Source: JBOGNO01 sp050747245 (GTDB taxonomy: Bacteria > Acidobacteriota > Terriglobia > Acidiferrales > UBA7541). Taken from it: a stretch of DNA of 64,000 nt. The notes under the pieces were generated by a model, which saw only the letters and a program-made list of their open reading frames with translations, had not been told where the DNA came from and did not search any database. Below are positions 33,581 through 42,023 of the stretch, in pieces. The stretch covers positions 186,001 through 250,000 of the forward strand of contig JBOGNO010000005.1 of assembly GCA_050747245.1 (NCBI GenBank), read 5' to 3'. The translations under genes were made by a program, and so were the position numbers. The first letter of the stretch is position 1, and every line of letters begins with the position of its first letter.

Positions 33581-36500
33581 CTATTTCCCGTCTATCTGCG
33601 CCAGCAGCTCCCGCACCGCGGCATCCAGCTGCGCGTCGCGGCCTGTATAGCTCTCGCCCACCGGGCGTCGCACGGTCACATCCACCGGCCGCGGGTGAAG
33701 CTCCATCGGCTGATTCTCGTGGTCAGTGACGCGAATGAACGGCATGCGCATGATCGTCCCATCAACCAGCTCGACTGCTGAGGTATAGATGATCCATCCG
33801 GCCGTTGGTTCACCGACCACTTTTCCCAGATGCAGCGCACGGTATCCTTCCGTAAAGTCCTCCGCATCGGACAGCGAATGTCCGTTGGTGACCAGGATCG
33901 TAGGCCGCTCGAGCGCGCGCTGCCCCAAGATTCCCCGTGCGGGCGCGGGCTGCTGGTCGCGCACGGTCATGGTTAGGTACGGCCGTCGCGCCAACACGTC
34001 AATCGCATAGACATTCACAAACCCGCCGTTGTTGTTGCGCACGTCTATGATCACGCCCTGCTTCGTTTCATTTTGCGTGTCCAGGTCCAAGTAGAGTTGT
34101 TCCAGCGACTGCGAGGACATGTCCGGCATGTGCACGTACCCCAGCCGGCCGCTGCTAGCCTTCTCGACGTATGAGCGCCGCTCCTCCACCCATTCTTTGT
34201 ATCGCAGATTTTTCTCTGCTCCCAAACTGATCGGCAGCACGGAAACATCGTGTTTGCAATCGCCGGCAGGTGAAGCGGCAAGCGTCAGCGTCACCTTGCG
34301 CCCGATCTGGTGTTGCAGAAGCTCATCGAGATTCTCGCGCGCATCCAACGACGATCCGTTGACGGCGAACAGATATTCTCCGACCTTGACACCACCTGCC
34401 AGCGCCGCCGGGCTGAGCGGCATCACTTCCGTGATGCGCAGCTTCCCGGATGATTCGTACTCCGCACGATCGAATGAAAGCCCGACGTGGCCGGTCACGG
34501 GTGGATGCCCGAATTGGCTGGGTGCTGCCACGCCGGAATGGGAAGAGTTAAGCTCCCCGACCATTAGATTGAGCAACCGCACCAACTCATCCGAGTTCGA
34601 TGCCGCTGCGACGCGCGGTGCGTAAGCAGCGTGCACCGCGTTCCAATCTGTTCCGTTCATCCTTGGGTCAAAAAAATTGTCGCGCTGCGCGATCCAAGCC
34701 TGCTCGAAGATTTCCATTTTTTCACGCGCGAAATCCTCGTCCATTTCCGCCGTCACAGCGAGGGGCCGCGCCTGCCGCGTTTCCACGTTTACAATCTGAA
34801 TCTGGCCCGAACTCAGATAAAAAACTTCTTTGCCGTCGGGCGTAAATTGCGCGCCGGATTTTTCACCCGGTGTGGACGTAAGCTGTTTCGAAATGGGCGG
34901 CTCCTTGGCGAGTTCGTCGAGCGAATAAACATAGAGGTTGTCCTGTCCAGCGGCGGAAGCATTCATCAGCAATGATTTACCGTCGGCGCTGATGCCCGCT
35001 TCATTTACGTCCACTCCCACGGGCAGCAGTGTCAACCGCCGTCGAAGCCCTTCAAAGACGATTTCCACCGGCTTGGGCACGGGCTTTTTCGCTTCCTCCG
35101 TGGAACCTGCGGTCGGCGAGGAAGAGGTTACTTGCGTTTTGGCGTCCGGAGCGCCCTGGGGCTGTGCTGGACCCGTTGGAGGCGCGTTCGGCTTCGGCGT
35201 CTCGGGCTTGAACAAATCCTGAAATTCGTCTTCGTGAAACTTGGGCGGCCGGGGGATCAAATCCAGCCGCGCCACTCGTCCTGGCTCCGTGCGCTGTCCC
35301 GTGGTGAACAGCAAAAACGTGCCGTCGGGGCTCCACGTCAATCCCCGGCTGAACGCATTCGGCAAAAACGTGATCTGCCTCGCTTCTCCTCCTGCAACCG
35401 GCACCACAGATACGTTCGAAAACCCGCGATCTCCAGTCGCCAGGTACGCAATCCATTTCGAATCCGGGGAAAAGCAAAAACTCCGCGGAGAGCCCAACGG
35501 GGGCCGCTCCAAAAATCCGGTCGCCAGCAACCGTTCCTGTTTGGTCTCGAGTGTCAGCGCGCGAAGCTCGCGTCCCTCGCCCACGAAGGCCAAAGAGTTT
35601 CCGTCAGGAGAGAACCGCGGATACGCGTCAGGTTTCGCGGCGCTTGTGAGCTGCATTTCCTTTCGCGTCACAAAATCGTAGAGATACAAATGCGGCGTTC
35701 CCGACCGATCCGATACGTACGCCACTTGTTTGCTGTCCGGCGCCCAGGCCGGCTCAGATTCTTCCGTCGTTGTCTCCATGACGCGCGCCGCGGTGCCGCC
35801 GTCTTTGGCGGAAGCCGCAAAAATTTGGCCGTGCGTCGCGAACACAACTTTCTTTCCGTCGGGCGAAAGCACTAGGCTGCGAAACTCCTTTGTTAGCGAA
35901 AGATGCTTTACCGGCGGCACGGGAGCGGCTCCGCGCAGCCGAATCGGAATCTCCGCGGCTTGGCCCGACCTCGTGTCGAAGGACCAAATCTCGAAATTCC
36001 GTTCGAAGACGATGGTCTTCCCATCTCCGCCGATCGAGGGGAATAATACGTGCCCGTCTGAGAATTTGGTCAGTTGCTGCGCCTCGCCCTCGGAATTTGC
36101 CGGGCGAATCCAAACGTTTTCCGCGCGACTCCGGTCCGAAACGTAATAAATGCTCTTCCCATCCGCCGACCACATCGGCCACATTTCCTTGGCCGTCCCG
36201 TCGGTGAGTGTCGTGTAAACAGGAGGATTGGCGTCCTGCACCAGCACGATCTCCGAATCATCCAGATGGCTGTGCCCTTTGCGCCACCACTGCGAGACTC
36301 CTGCTCCCGTCGAAGTGATGGCCACAGTCTTGCCGTCGGGAGATGGCGCGGCAAAGAATTCCGCTTCATAGCGATCGGCGGCGAATGGCATCGGCGTGCC
36401 GCCATCGGAGCGCACGCGGAACACATCGGTCATCTGCGCGATATCGTGCGCGTTCGAGTGAAAATAAATCCATTGCGAATCCGGCGACCATCCGTCGAGA

Positions 36501-36895
36501 CCTTCGGCGGCATCATCAAATGTCAGTCGCTTCAGTTGTCCCGTTGAGAATGCCAAAACATAGACGTTGGCGCTCCCGCTGCGCGCGGAGATAAACGCCA
36601 GGCGCGTCCCATCCGGCGAATACAGCGGCCGCGAATCCGTCCCCGCGTCAGAGATCAACAGATGCGCCTCGCCTCCCGAAGCTGCCACCGTCCATACAGC
36701 GCCGCCCGACACAAATGCGATTTCCTTTCCGTCTCGCGAAATTCCCGGCTCGGCAAGTGCCGGTTTGGCCTCCAAATTCCCCGCTGGCTCAGCAGCGGAA
36801 CAGCGCGGGGGCGAACTCTCTGCAGCGCCAAGAACAATCAGAATCGCGCACAATACTCCCCACAATTCGTGAATCAGGATCCTAGAACGAATCAC
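33581..36895 (-). CDS. Secreted tricorn-protease-like S41 peptidase
   Basis: The frame is open to 37078, but the likely start is GTG 36895, preceded by GAGGTGCGGT and followed by a membrane/signal helix (WGVLCAILIVLGAA); 1104 residues. Two N-terminal beta-propeller regions with repeated SPDG/TPDG motifs cover most of the length. A PDZ domain follows (GHVGLSF to SPAALAGGVKVGEYLFAVNG). The C-terminal S41 core has GVIIDVRNNNGG and HSLSDAEDF with the predicted catalytic serine. This layout is that of tricorn protease homologues, which degrade peptides; the signal suggests export. It is convergent with the OB-fold lipoprotein gene. Confidence 0.88.
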   Translation of the reverse strand: MIRSRILIHELWGVLCAILIVLGAAESSPPRCSAAEPAGNLEAKPALAEPGISRDGKEIAFVSGGAVWTVAASGGEAHLLISDAGTDSRPLYSPDGTRLAFISARSGSANVYVLAFSTGQLKRLTFDDAAEGLDGWSPDSQWIYFHSNAHDIAQMTDVFRVRSDGGTPMPFAADRYEAEFFAAPSPDGKTVAITSTGAGVSQWWRKGHSHLDDSEIVLVQDANPPVYTTLTDGTAKEMWPMWSADGKSIYYVSDRSRAENVWIRPANSEGEAQQLTKFSDGHVLFPSIGGDGKTIVFERNFEIWSFDTRSGQAAEIPIRLRGAAPVPPVKHLSLTKEFRSLVLSPDGKKVVFATHGQIFAASAKDGGTAARVMETTTEESEPAWAPDSKQVAYVSDRSGTPHLYLYDFVTRKEMQLTSAAKPDAYPRFSPDGNSLAFVGEGRELRALTLETKQERLLATGFLERPPLGSPRSFCFSPDSKWIAYLATGDRGFSNVSVVPVAGGEARQITFLPNAFSRGLTWSPDGTFLLFTTGQRTEPGRVARLDLIPRPPKFHEDEFQDLFKPETPKPNAPPTGPAQPQGAPDAKTQVTSSSPTAGSTEEAKKPVPKPVEIVFEGLRRRLTLLPVGVDVNEAGISADGKSLLMNASAAGQDNLYVYSLDELAKEPPISKQLTSTPGEKSGAQFTPDGKEVFYLSSGQIQIVNVETRQARPLAVTAEMDEDFAREKMEIFEQAWIAQRDNFFDPRMNGTDWNAVHAAYAPRVAAASNSDELVRLLNLMVGELNSSHSGVAAPSQFGHPPVTGHVGLSFDRAEYESSGKLRITEVMPLSPAALAGGVKVGEYLFAVNGSSLDARENLDELLQHQIGRKVTLTLAASPAGDCKHDVSVLPISLGAEKNLRYKEWVEERRSYVEKASSGRLGYVHMPDMSSQSLEQLYLDLDTQNETKQGVIIDVRNNNGGFVNVYAIDVLARRPYLTMTVRDQQPAPARGILGQRALERPTILVTNGHSLSDAEDFTEGYRALHLGKVVGEPTAGWIIYTSAVELVDGTIMRMPFIRVTDHENQPMELHPRPVDVTVRRPVGESYTGRDAQLDAAVRELLAQIDGK

Positions 36896-37454
36896 ACCGC
36901 ACCTCGCCGCGCCCCGTTCTTGAATGTTTGGAATGAATCTCTTGCCGAGAGCCACCGGAACGCGCGGGGAGTATATCATTGCGCCGTGCCTCCGCGTCTC
37001 GGCCCGGGCAGTAACAAACTCACATTTGCGAGAATGCCTTGGCCATGGGAATTGAGGTGTGGGTTTGTGGTTGCGCATGCTTTAGATAAGCGAAGATTTG
37101 ACGCGGTTCTCGTCTCGGAGGTGAGCAAATCGTCAACGCGGACATTCTGCGGTACTAGAACCACATCGTGAGCCCCAGAGGGTTCCAGACTCGGCAGGGC
37201 ACTTCCCCAACTGCAAGCTTCTGTAAAATAAGCGCTTCCTGACTTAATCATTGTAAATTAATCCTACCTGTTCCGAGGCAATGAGCGGCGAGCCACGGAG
37301 GGTATTTCTCCGGGACTAATGCGTAATCCAGCGAAACTTCCGAGCTTTTTGCTCGTCCCGAATTGCGAGCAAGGCAATTTCTCCTCTATAATCCCTCTTG
37401 CAGATTTGCAGCCTTCGTCGGGTTCTCCGGGCCGGCGATCCACCTCGACAACTA
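36896..37454. other. Divergent intergenic region between the tricorn-like gene and greA
   Basis: About 560 bases. The right end holds a likely greA promoter (37363-37392) and a short inverted repeat (GAGC-TTTTT-GCTC) near 37342. Small frames on both strands lack recognisable products. The extent depends on the tricorn start chosen. Confidence 0.5.
37363..37392 (+). promoter_or_regulatory. Possible sigma-70 promoter of greA
   Basis: TTGCGA (37363-37368) and a perfect TATAAT (37387-37392) are separated by 18 bases, about 60 bases before the greA ATG. Confidence 0.6.
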
Positions 37455-37937
37455 ATGACGATAGACCTCACCGCCAAAATCAAAAAAAAGCTCATGGACG
37501 AGATTCAAGTGCTCGAACACGAGCTTCACACCGAGTTGCCCGTGGAGCTCAAGAAGGCTCGCGCGCATGGTGATCTTTCCGAAAACGCCGAATTCAAGTA
37601 TGCCAAAGAGCGTCAGTCCTATGTTTCCGCACGACTCGGACAATTGCATGAGCGCATGGCCAACATTGCCATGCTGAATCTTTCCAATCTTCCGCGCGAC
37701 CGCGCCGCCTACGGTTCGCGCGTCTGCATCCTCGACGTAAAGAAGGGCGAAGAGATCGAATACAAGCTCGTAACCACGGAGGAAGCTGACGCGTCGAAGG
37801 GATTGATTTCCACCACATCGCCAATCGGGCGGGCGCTTCTCGGGAAAAAAGTAGGCGATGCGGTGACGGTTGTGACCCCCGCGGGAACCAAGGAACTCGA
37901 AATCATCAAGCTGGCTACGATTTATGATGAAGGGTAG
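37455..37937 (+). CDS. greA: Transcription elongation factor GreA
   Basis: With the start at ATG 37455 the protein has 160 residues, the usual GreA length; the 19 extra codons upstream show no similarity. The N-terminal coiled coil carries HGDLSENAEFKYAKERQ, the acidic tip that reaches the polymerase active site and stimulates cleavage of backtracked RNA. The C-terminal FKBP-like domain has ISTTSPIGRALLGKKVGDAV. The membrane-protein gene downstream begins 15 bases later. Confidence 0.95.
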   Translation: MTIDLTAKIKKKLMDEIQVLEHELHTELPVELKKARAHGDLSENAEFKYAKERQSYVSARLGQLHERMANIAMLNLSNLPRDRAAYGSRVCILDVKKGEEIEYKLVTTEEADASKGLISTTSPIGRALLGKKVGDAVTVVTPAGTKELEIIKLATIYDEG

Positions 37938-37952
37938 AGGGAACCGTTTCGC

Positions 37953-38633
37953 ATGATGGCGCTGATTGATCGCATCGCCCGGCCCTTCCGCTGGTTATTG
38001 GATCGCATCGCAGCGGGCATCGCTGCAACCGGCATCCATCCCACACTTCTCATCTGGGCGAGCGTTTTTTTCTATTTCTGGGCGGGACTCCTGTTTGCCG
38101 TCGGCCGCTTCTCCGCCGCGGGCGCGTGGATGCTGGTCGCCGGGTTCTGCGACTTACTTGATGAGCGCGTCGCGCACCATCAGAACCGCGGGATGATTTT
38201 CGCCATCTTTCTCGATTCCATCCTCGATCGCTATGCCGACCTGATTTTGTTCGTAGCCCTGCTGGTATATTACGCGCGCGTCAATCGCTTCGTGGATTGC
38301 GTCGTTGTGGGATTCGCGATGGCCGGCGCCGTGCTCGTGAGCTATGCCGAATCGCGCGCCGCTTCGCTCATCGAGAATGCGCGCGTGGGATTCTGGGAGA
38401 GGCCGGAGCGAATCGTGCTGATGGTCATCGCGGCGTTCGCCAATCGCATGCCAGTGGCCCTATGGATATTGGCGATCGGTTCGAATATCACGGTCGTCCA
38501 TCGAATGCTCCACACTTGGCAGCTCACCGAAGGCAAGCGCCGCGGACAAACCATCCCCGAGACGTCGGCGACTGCCTCCGCTGAAGTGTCAAAAGCGCAG
38601 GTGCTCACGCGCGGCGCCGCGGGAGGCCGCTAA
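37953..38633 (+). CDS. CDP-alcohol phosphatidyltransferase-like membrane protein with altered motif
   Basis: The 226-residue protein has several membrane helices and a CDP-alcohol phosphotransferase-type motif. The canonical form is DxxDGxxAR(x8)GxxxDxxxD; here it reads DLLDERVAH, eight residues, AIFLDSILD. All four aspartates are kept, but G becomes E, R becomes H and the second G becomes A. Known members attach inositol, glycerol phosphate or similar head groups to CDP-diacylglycerol. Activity with this altered motif is uncertain. A small membrane protein gene follows after two bases. Confidence 0.75.
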   Translation: MMALIDRIARPFRWLLDRIAAGIAATGIHPTLLIWASVFFYFWAGLLFAVGRFSAAGAWMLVAGFCDLLDERVAHHQNRGMIFAIFLDSILDRYADLILFVALLVYYARVNRFVDCVVVGFAMAGAVLVSYAESRAASLIENARVGFWERPERIVLMVIAAFANRMPVALWILAIGSNITVVHRMLHTWQLTEGKRRGQTIPETSATASAEVSKAQVLTRGAAGGR

Positions 38634-38635
38634 CC

Positions 38636-38899
38636 GTGCATTCGCCGTCGCTGCTGGGCCTCGTCGGCACCATCGTGGTGCTGGCCGGATTGGATCTGCT
38701 CTGGCAATCACGCCATGAACTTCTTTACTGGACCAAGAAATGGATTGAAATCTTCCGGCGGTCCCTCCACGGGCCCGCACGCTTTCTTCCGACTGAGGAC
38801 AGTTCGTTCGAGCGCCACCACATTCTTCGCCTCTTGCTAGGCATGAGCCTGGTTTTTTTGATCGGCCCGGCGCTCATCGTCCTAAGCCGCATTTTGTGA
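38636..38899 (+). CDS. Small two-helix membrane protein
   Basis: The start is GTG 38636, with GGGAGG upstream in the end of the previous gene; 87 residues. Helices are predicted at about 5-23 and 64-85, with a basic loop between (YWTKKWIEIFRRSLHG). No family is recognised. The tight spacing suggests function with the CDP-alcohol transferase-like protein. Confidence 0.65.
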   Translation: MHSPSLLGLVGTIVVLAGLDLLWQSRHELLYWTKKWIEIFRRSLHGPARFLPTEDSSFERHHILRLLLGMSLVFLIGPALIVLSRIL

Positions 38900-38912
38900 C
38901 CAGGCCAATCCG

Positions 38913-39806
38913 TTGCGTCCATCTTTAATCGTTCACGGCGGCGCGTGGGACGTTCCCGACACAGCGGTCGCGGATTCGCGTGAAGGCTGCCGGCGCGCGC
39001 TCGAAACGGGATGGAGAATTCTTTCACAGGGGGGCGCGGCGCTAGATGCCGTGGAAGCGGCAATCGTAATTCTCGAAGACGATCCGACGTTCGATGCGGG
39101 GTTCGGTTCGCACTTGAACCGCGATGGACGCGCCGAGCTCGATGCAATCGTGATGGATGGCGCAACGCTCAAGGCCGGCGCCGTCGCGGCCGTGGGGCGC
39201 ATTCGCAATCCGATCCGTTTGGCGCGACGCGTGCTCGAATCCTCGGAACACATGATGCTGGTGGGCGCGGGTGCGGAGCAATTCGCGGAGGAACAAGGCA
39301 TCGCACTGTGTGATCCCGGCGATTTGGTGATAGAGCGAGAGCGATTCGCCTGGCAAAGGTGCCGTGAGGACAGCCACGCCGCGGAATTTCATTTCGGCCA
39401 CGCCCAGGGGACTGTGGGGGCAGTGGCGCTCGATTCGAATGGACGACTTTTTGCCGGCACTTCCACCGGCGGCACTTGCTGCAAACTGCCGGGACGCGTG
39501 GGTGACTCACCGCTGATCGGATGCGGCTGCTATGCCGATGCCTTAGCGGGCGCAGCATCGTGCACCGGCTGGGGAGAAGCGATTATGAAAATTGTGATGG
39601 CAAAATCGGCGGTGGATTTTCTCCGCGCCGGAAAATCCGCTGATGAATCGGCTAAAGCCTGCGTCCGTTTGCTTGCCGAACGCGTGCATGGAACGGGCGG
39701 GCTTATCCTGCTTGACTGCCAGGGCCGACCCGGCTACGCGTTTAATACCTCGCGGATGGCCTGCGGCTTCGTCGCTTCCGGCGGCTCGTTCGAAATTCTT
39801 CCATAG
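38913..39806 (+). CDS. Isoaspartyl peptidase/L-asparaginase (Ntn hydrolase)
   Basis: The 297-residue protein is read from TTG 38913 and begins LIVHGGAWDVPD, as in plant-type asparaginases. The nucleophile is Thr167 in AQGTVGAVALD, where autoproteolysis would split the chain, and GRVGDSPLIGCGCYAD forms the substrate pocket. The enzyme removes isoaspartyl residues from damaged peptides or hydrolyses asparagine. Confidence 0.9.
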   Translation: MRPSLIVHGGAWDVPDTAVADSREGCRRALETGWRILSQGGAALDAVEAAIVILEDDPTFDAGFGSHLNRDGRAELDAIVMDGATLKAGAVAAVGRIRNPIRLARRVLESSEHMMLVGAGAEQFAEEQGIALCDPGDLVIERERFAWQRCREDSHAAEFHFGHAQGTVGAVALDSNGRLFAGTSTGGTCCKLPGRVGDSPLIGCGCYADALAGAASCTGWGEAIMKIVMAKSAVDFLRAGKSADESAKACVRLLAERVHGTGGLILLDCQGRPGYAFNTSRMACGFVASGGSFEILP

Positions 39807-39871
39807 AGCGCGGCGCGCTTCACCGATCTCCCGGGAATGTCGGAGAGTTGTTCGACGCCGAAAGAGCCCCG

Positions 39872-40288
39872 CTAGTTTGCTGCGAAGGTTGCATCAGACA
39901 CCCGGGCCGGCTGGGGGGCGCTTTGAAGCAGCTCGGTTTTGCGCGGCGCGCAGCAAGCGGAAGCCAGGCGGGCAACGTCTCGCATCATTTCCGGCTTCTC
40001 CTTCAAATGATTGAGGGTTTCGCGCAGAACGCGCGCTGCTGTGGTGTCTGCCGGAATTGCGAGGTGGTAATGCATCCACTTCCCCTCAGGTCGCGCCGCC
40101 ACGATGCCGGCTTTGCGAAGATAAGCGAGGTGGCGGGAGATTTTCGGCTGGCTGATGCGAAGGATTGCAACGAAATAACAGACGCAAATTTCACGGCCGG
40201 CCATGAGGTTGAGCAAGCGCAGTCGAGTGGGATCGGCGAGCGCGCGGAAATAGCGCGCGAGGGAAAAAGCGCTGTGCGGCCTACCCAT
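39872..40288 (-). CDS. arsR: ArsR-family arsenic-responsive repressor
   Basis: The 138-residue winged-helix protein has the ArsR signature ALADPTRLRLLNLMAGREICVCYFV, with C35 and C37 forming the usual As(III) site, then a recognition helix around SQPKISRHLAYLRKAGIV. A Cys pair (CC) near the C terminus may add metal binding. It is divergent from arsM. The shared region holds a promoter and a palindrome that should be its operator, released on arsenite binding. Confidence 0.9.
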   Translation of the reverse strand: MGRPHSAFSLARYFRALADPTRLRLLNLMAGREICVCYFVAILRISQPKISRHLAYLRKAGIVAARPEGKWMHYHLAIPADTTAARVLRETLNHLKEKPEMMRDVARLASACCAPRKTELLQSAPQPARVSDATFAAN

Positions 40289-40313
40289 GACAGCATTCTA
40301 CATCATATATGGC

Positions 40314-40342
40314 TTGACACATACAAATCCGCGGCGTAGCCT
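40314..40342 (+). promoter_or_regulatory. Promoter of arsM-arsC
   Basis: TTGACA (40314-40319) and a weak -10 TAGCCT (40337-40342) are 17 bases apart, just before the palindrome at 40348. Confidence 0.6.
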
Positions 40343-40347
40343 ACAAA

Positions 40348-40369
40348 CATATTCGGAATAGCGAATATG
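40348..40369. promoter_or_regulatory. Predicted ArsR operator
   Basis: CATATTCG and CGAATATG form a perfect 8-base inverted repeat around a 6-base centre, close to the ATTC-rich palindromes bound by ArsR proteins. It lies directly downstream of the -10, over the probable transcription start. Confidence 0.75.
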
Positions 40370-40386
40370 AGTAGCGGGAGGAAGAG

Positions 40387-41271
40387 ATGGCCGATGAAAA
40401 TCTGCAAGAGACGGTCAAAGCCAAGTACGGCGAAGCGGCACGCCGCATTCGCGCGGGTGAACCGGCGACGTGCGGGAACGAGCAAGACCTAATCCCCTGC
40501 TGCGATCCGATTTCCGTGAATCTCTACGATGCTAAAGAAACGGCAGACGTGCCGAAGGAGGCCGTGGCCGCTTCGCTCGGTTGCGGAAATCCGACGGCCC
40601 TCGCGCAGTTGCACCCGGGAGAACACGTGCTCGATTTGGGCTCAGGCGGAGGCATCGACGTATTTCTGGCGGCCAGGAGAGTAGGCCCAAGCGGAAAGGT
40701 GTATGGCCTGGACATGACGGACGAAATGCTGGCGCTGGCCAGAGAAAATCAACTCAAAGCCGGAGCGCAAAATGTGGAGTTCCTAAAGGGAGAGATCGAA
40801 AAAATTCCACTACCGGAAAATTCGGTGGACGTGGTGATTTCCAATTGCGTGGTCAATCTTTCGGCGGACAAAGACCGCGTGCTACGGGAAGCGTTTCGCG
40901 TTCTGCGGCCTGGTGGGCGCTTCGCTGTTTCCGACGTCGTCGTCCGCGGCCCGGTACCCGAGGAGATTCGAAAAAATGTGGAACAGTGGGTGGGATGCAT
41001 CGCGGGCGCCCTGGATGAATCGGATTACCGGGCCAAGCTCGCAGTCGCTGGATTCGAAGGGATTGATATCGAACCGACTCGTGTGTATCGCGCCCAAGAT
41101 GCACAACAATTTTTGACCGCCAAGGGGATTGATGTGGATGCGATCGCGCCGCATGTGGACGGCAAATTTGCCAGTGCATTCGTCCGAGCCACGAAGCCGG
41201 CAACAGTGGAGGGCAAATCGTCCTGCTGCCCACCCTCTTGCTGCACCTCAGGCCAGCCAGCGAAGGATTGA
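40387..41271 (+). CDS. arsM: Arsenite S-adenosylmethionine methyltransferase
   Basis: The 294-residue protein has a SAM-binding motif VLDLGSGGGID (81-91). The three cysteines expected for As(III) binding are present: C66 in SLGCGNP, C154 in ISNCVVNL and C204 in WVGCIAGAL. A C-terminal tail carries two CC pairs (SSCCPPSCC), as in many ArsM proteins. It converts arsenite to methylated, partly volatile species. It is divergent from arsR and followed by arsC after 5 bases. Confidence 0.93.
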   Translation: MADENLQETVKAKYGEAARRIRAGEPATCGNEQDLIPCCDPISVNLYDAKETADVPKEAVAASLGCGNPTALAQLHPGEHVLDLGSGGGIDVFLAARRVGPSGKVYGLDMTDEMLALARENQLKAGAQNVEFLKGEIEKIPLPENSVDVVISNCVVNLSADKDRVLREAFRVLRPGGRFAVSDVVVRGPVPEEIRKNVEQWVGCIAGALDESDYRAKLAVAGFEGIDIEPTRVYRAQDAQQFLTAKGIDVDAIAPHVDGKFASAFVRATKPATVEGKSSCCPPSCCTSGQPAKD

Positions 41272-41276
41272 GCGAC

Positions 41277-41768
41277 GTGCCGGGGCCCTGGAACGTTCTC
41301 TTCCTCTGCACGGGAAATTCCGCGCGCTCCATCATGGCCGAGGCGATACTCAACCAGAAGGGCAAACCACATTTTAGAGCCTACAGCGCAGGAAGCCACC
41401 CCACAGGATTCGTCCACGCCGAGGCGCTTCATCGAATTGAACTGGCGCATTTGCCGGCGAAAGAGTTGCGCAGCAAGAGTTGGGATGAATTCGCGAAGGG
41501 CGGGGCGCCGAGAATGAATTTTGTCTTCACCGTTTGCGATCGCGCCGCGAAGGAAGTCTGTCCGGTGTGGCCGGGACAGCCAATGACGGCGCATTGGGGC
41601 GTTCCCGATCCCGCGGCGTTCGAGGGAGATACGGAAAAGAAAAAACGCGCATTTCAAGATGCATTTCTGATTCTGGATCGAAGAATCAGTTTGTTTCTTT
41701 GCTTGCCGCTTGCGAGCCTGAGCCAACTTGCCCTCCAGAAGGAGCTCTACAGAATCGGGCAACAATGA
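41277..41768 (+). CDS. arsC: Arsenate reductase of the low-molecular-weight phosphatase type
   Basis: The start is GTG 41277, 5 bases after arsM, with GAAGGA upstream; 163 residues. The CX5R loop LCTGNSARS holds nucleophile Cys11 and Arg17, and DPAAFEGDTEKKKRAF is typical of thioredoxin-coupled arsenate reductases. It reduces As(V) to As(III), the substrate of ArsM. A frame open from 41238 would extend it by 13 residues without support. Confidence 0.9.
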   Translation: MPGPWNVLFLCTGNSARSIMAEAILNQKGKPHFRAYSAGSHPTGFVHAEALHRIELAHLPAKELRSKSWDEFAKGGAPRMNFVFTVCDRAAKEVCPVWPGQPMTAHWGVPDPAAFEGDTEKKKRAFQDAFLILDRRISLFLCLPLASLSQLALQKELYRIGQQ

Positions 41769-42023
41769 ATTCACGCCGGCCGAGAACTCTGGGCGATTGA
41801 GCGATTCGAGCAACGGTTGTAGGGCCGGGGTGCGTGTGCTAGCATCGCGGTTTCCCGATGGCACGTGACAGCTTGCAATCGTACTTTCTTCTTTTCTGGC
41901 GAAGTGCTCCGCCTGTTGGTGCGAGTTTCACACGCCATCAACTCCAGCGCCCGCAGCGAAATTCCCCGGCAAGAAATCTCCATTCAATTTTCGTGATTTC
42001 ACGGCTCACCTTCGAGGACAACA

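Noticed and set aside
37151..37162. GGTACTAGAACC, whose reverse complement occurs at about 45430
   Set aside because: A single 12-base match over 64 kb without further similarity or clear context is weak evidence for a repeat or binding site.
36976..37251. 91-codon minus-strand frame upstream of the tricorn-like gene
   Set aside because: It has no recognisable domain and no good ribosome binding site, and it overlaps the alternative start region of the tricorn-like gene.
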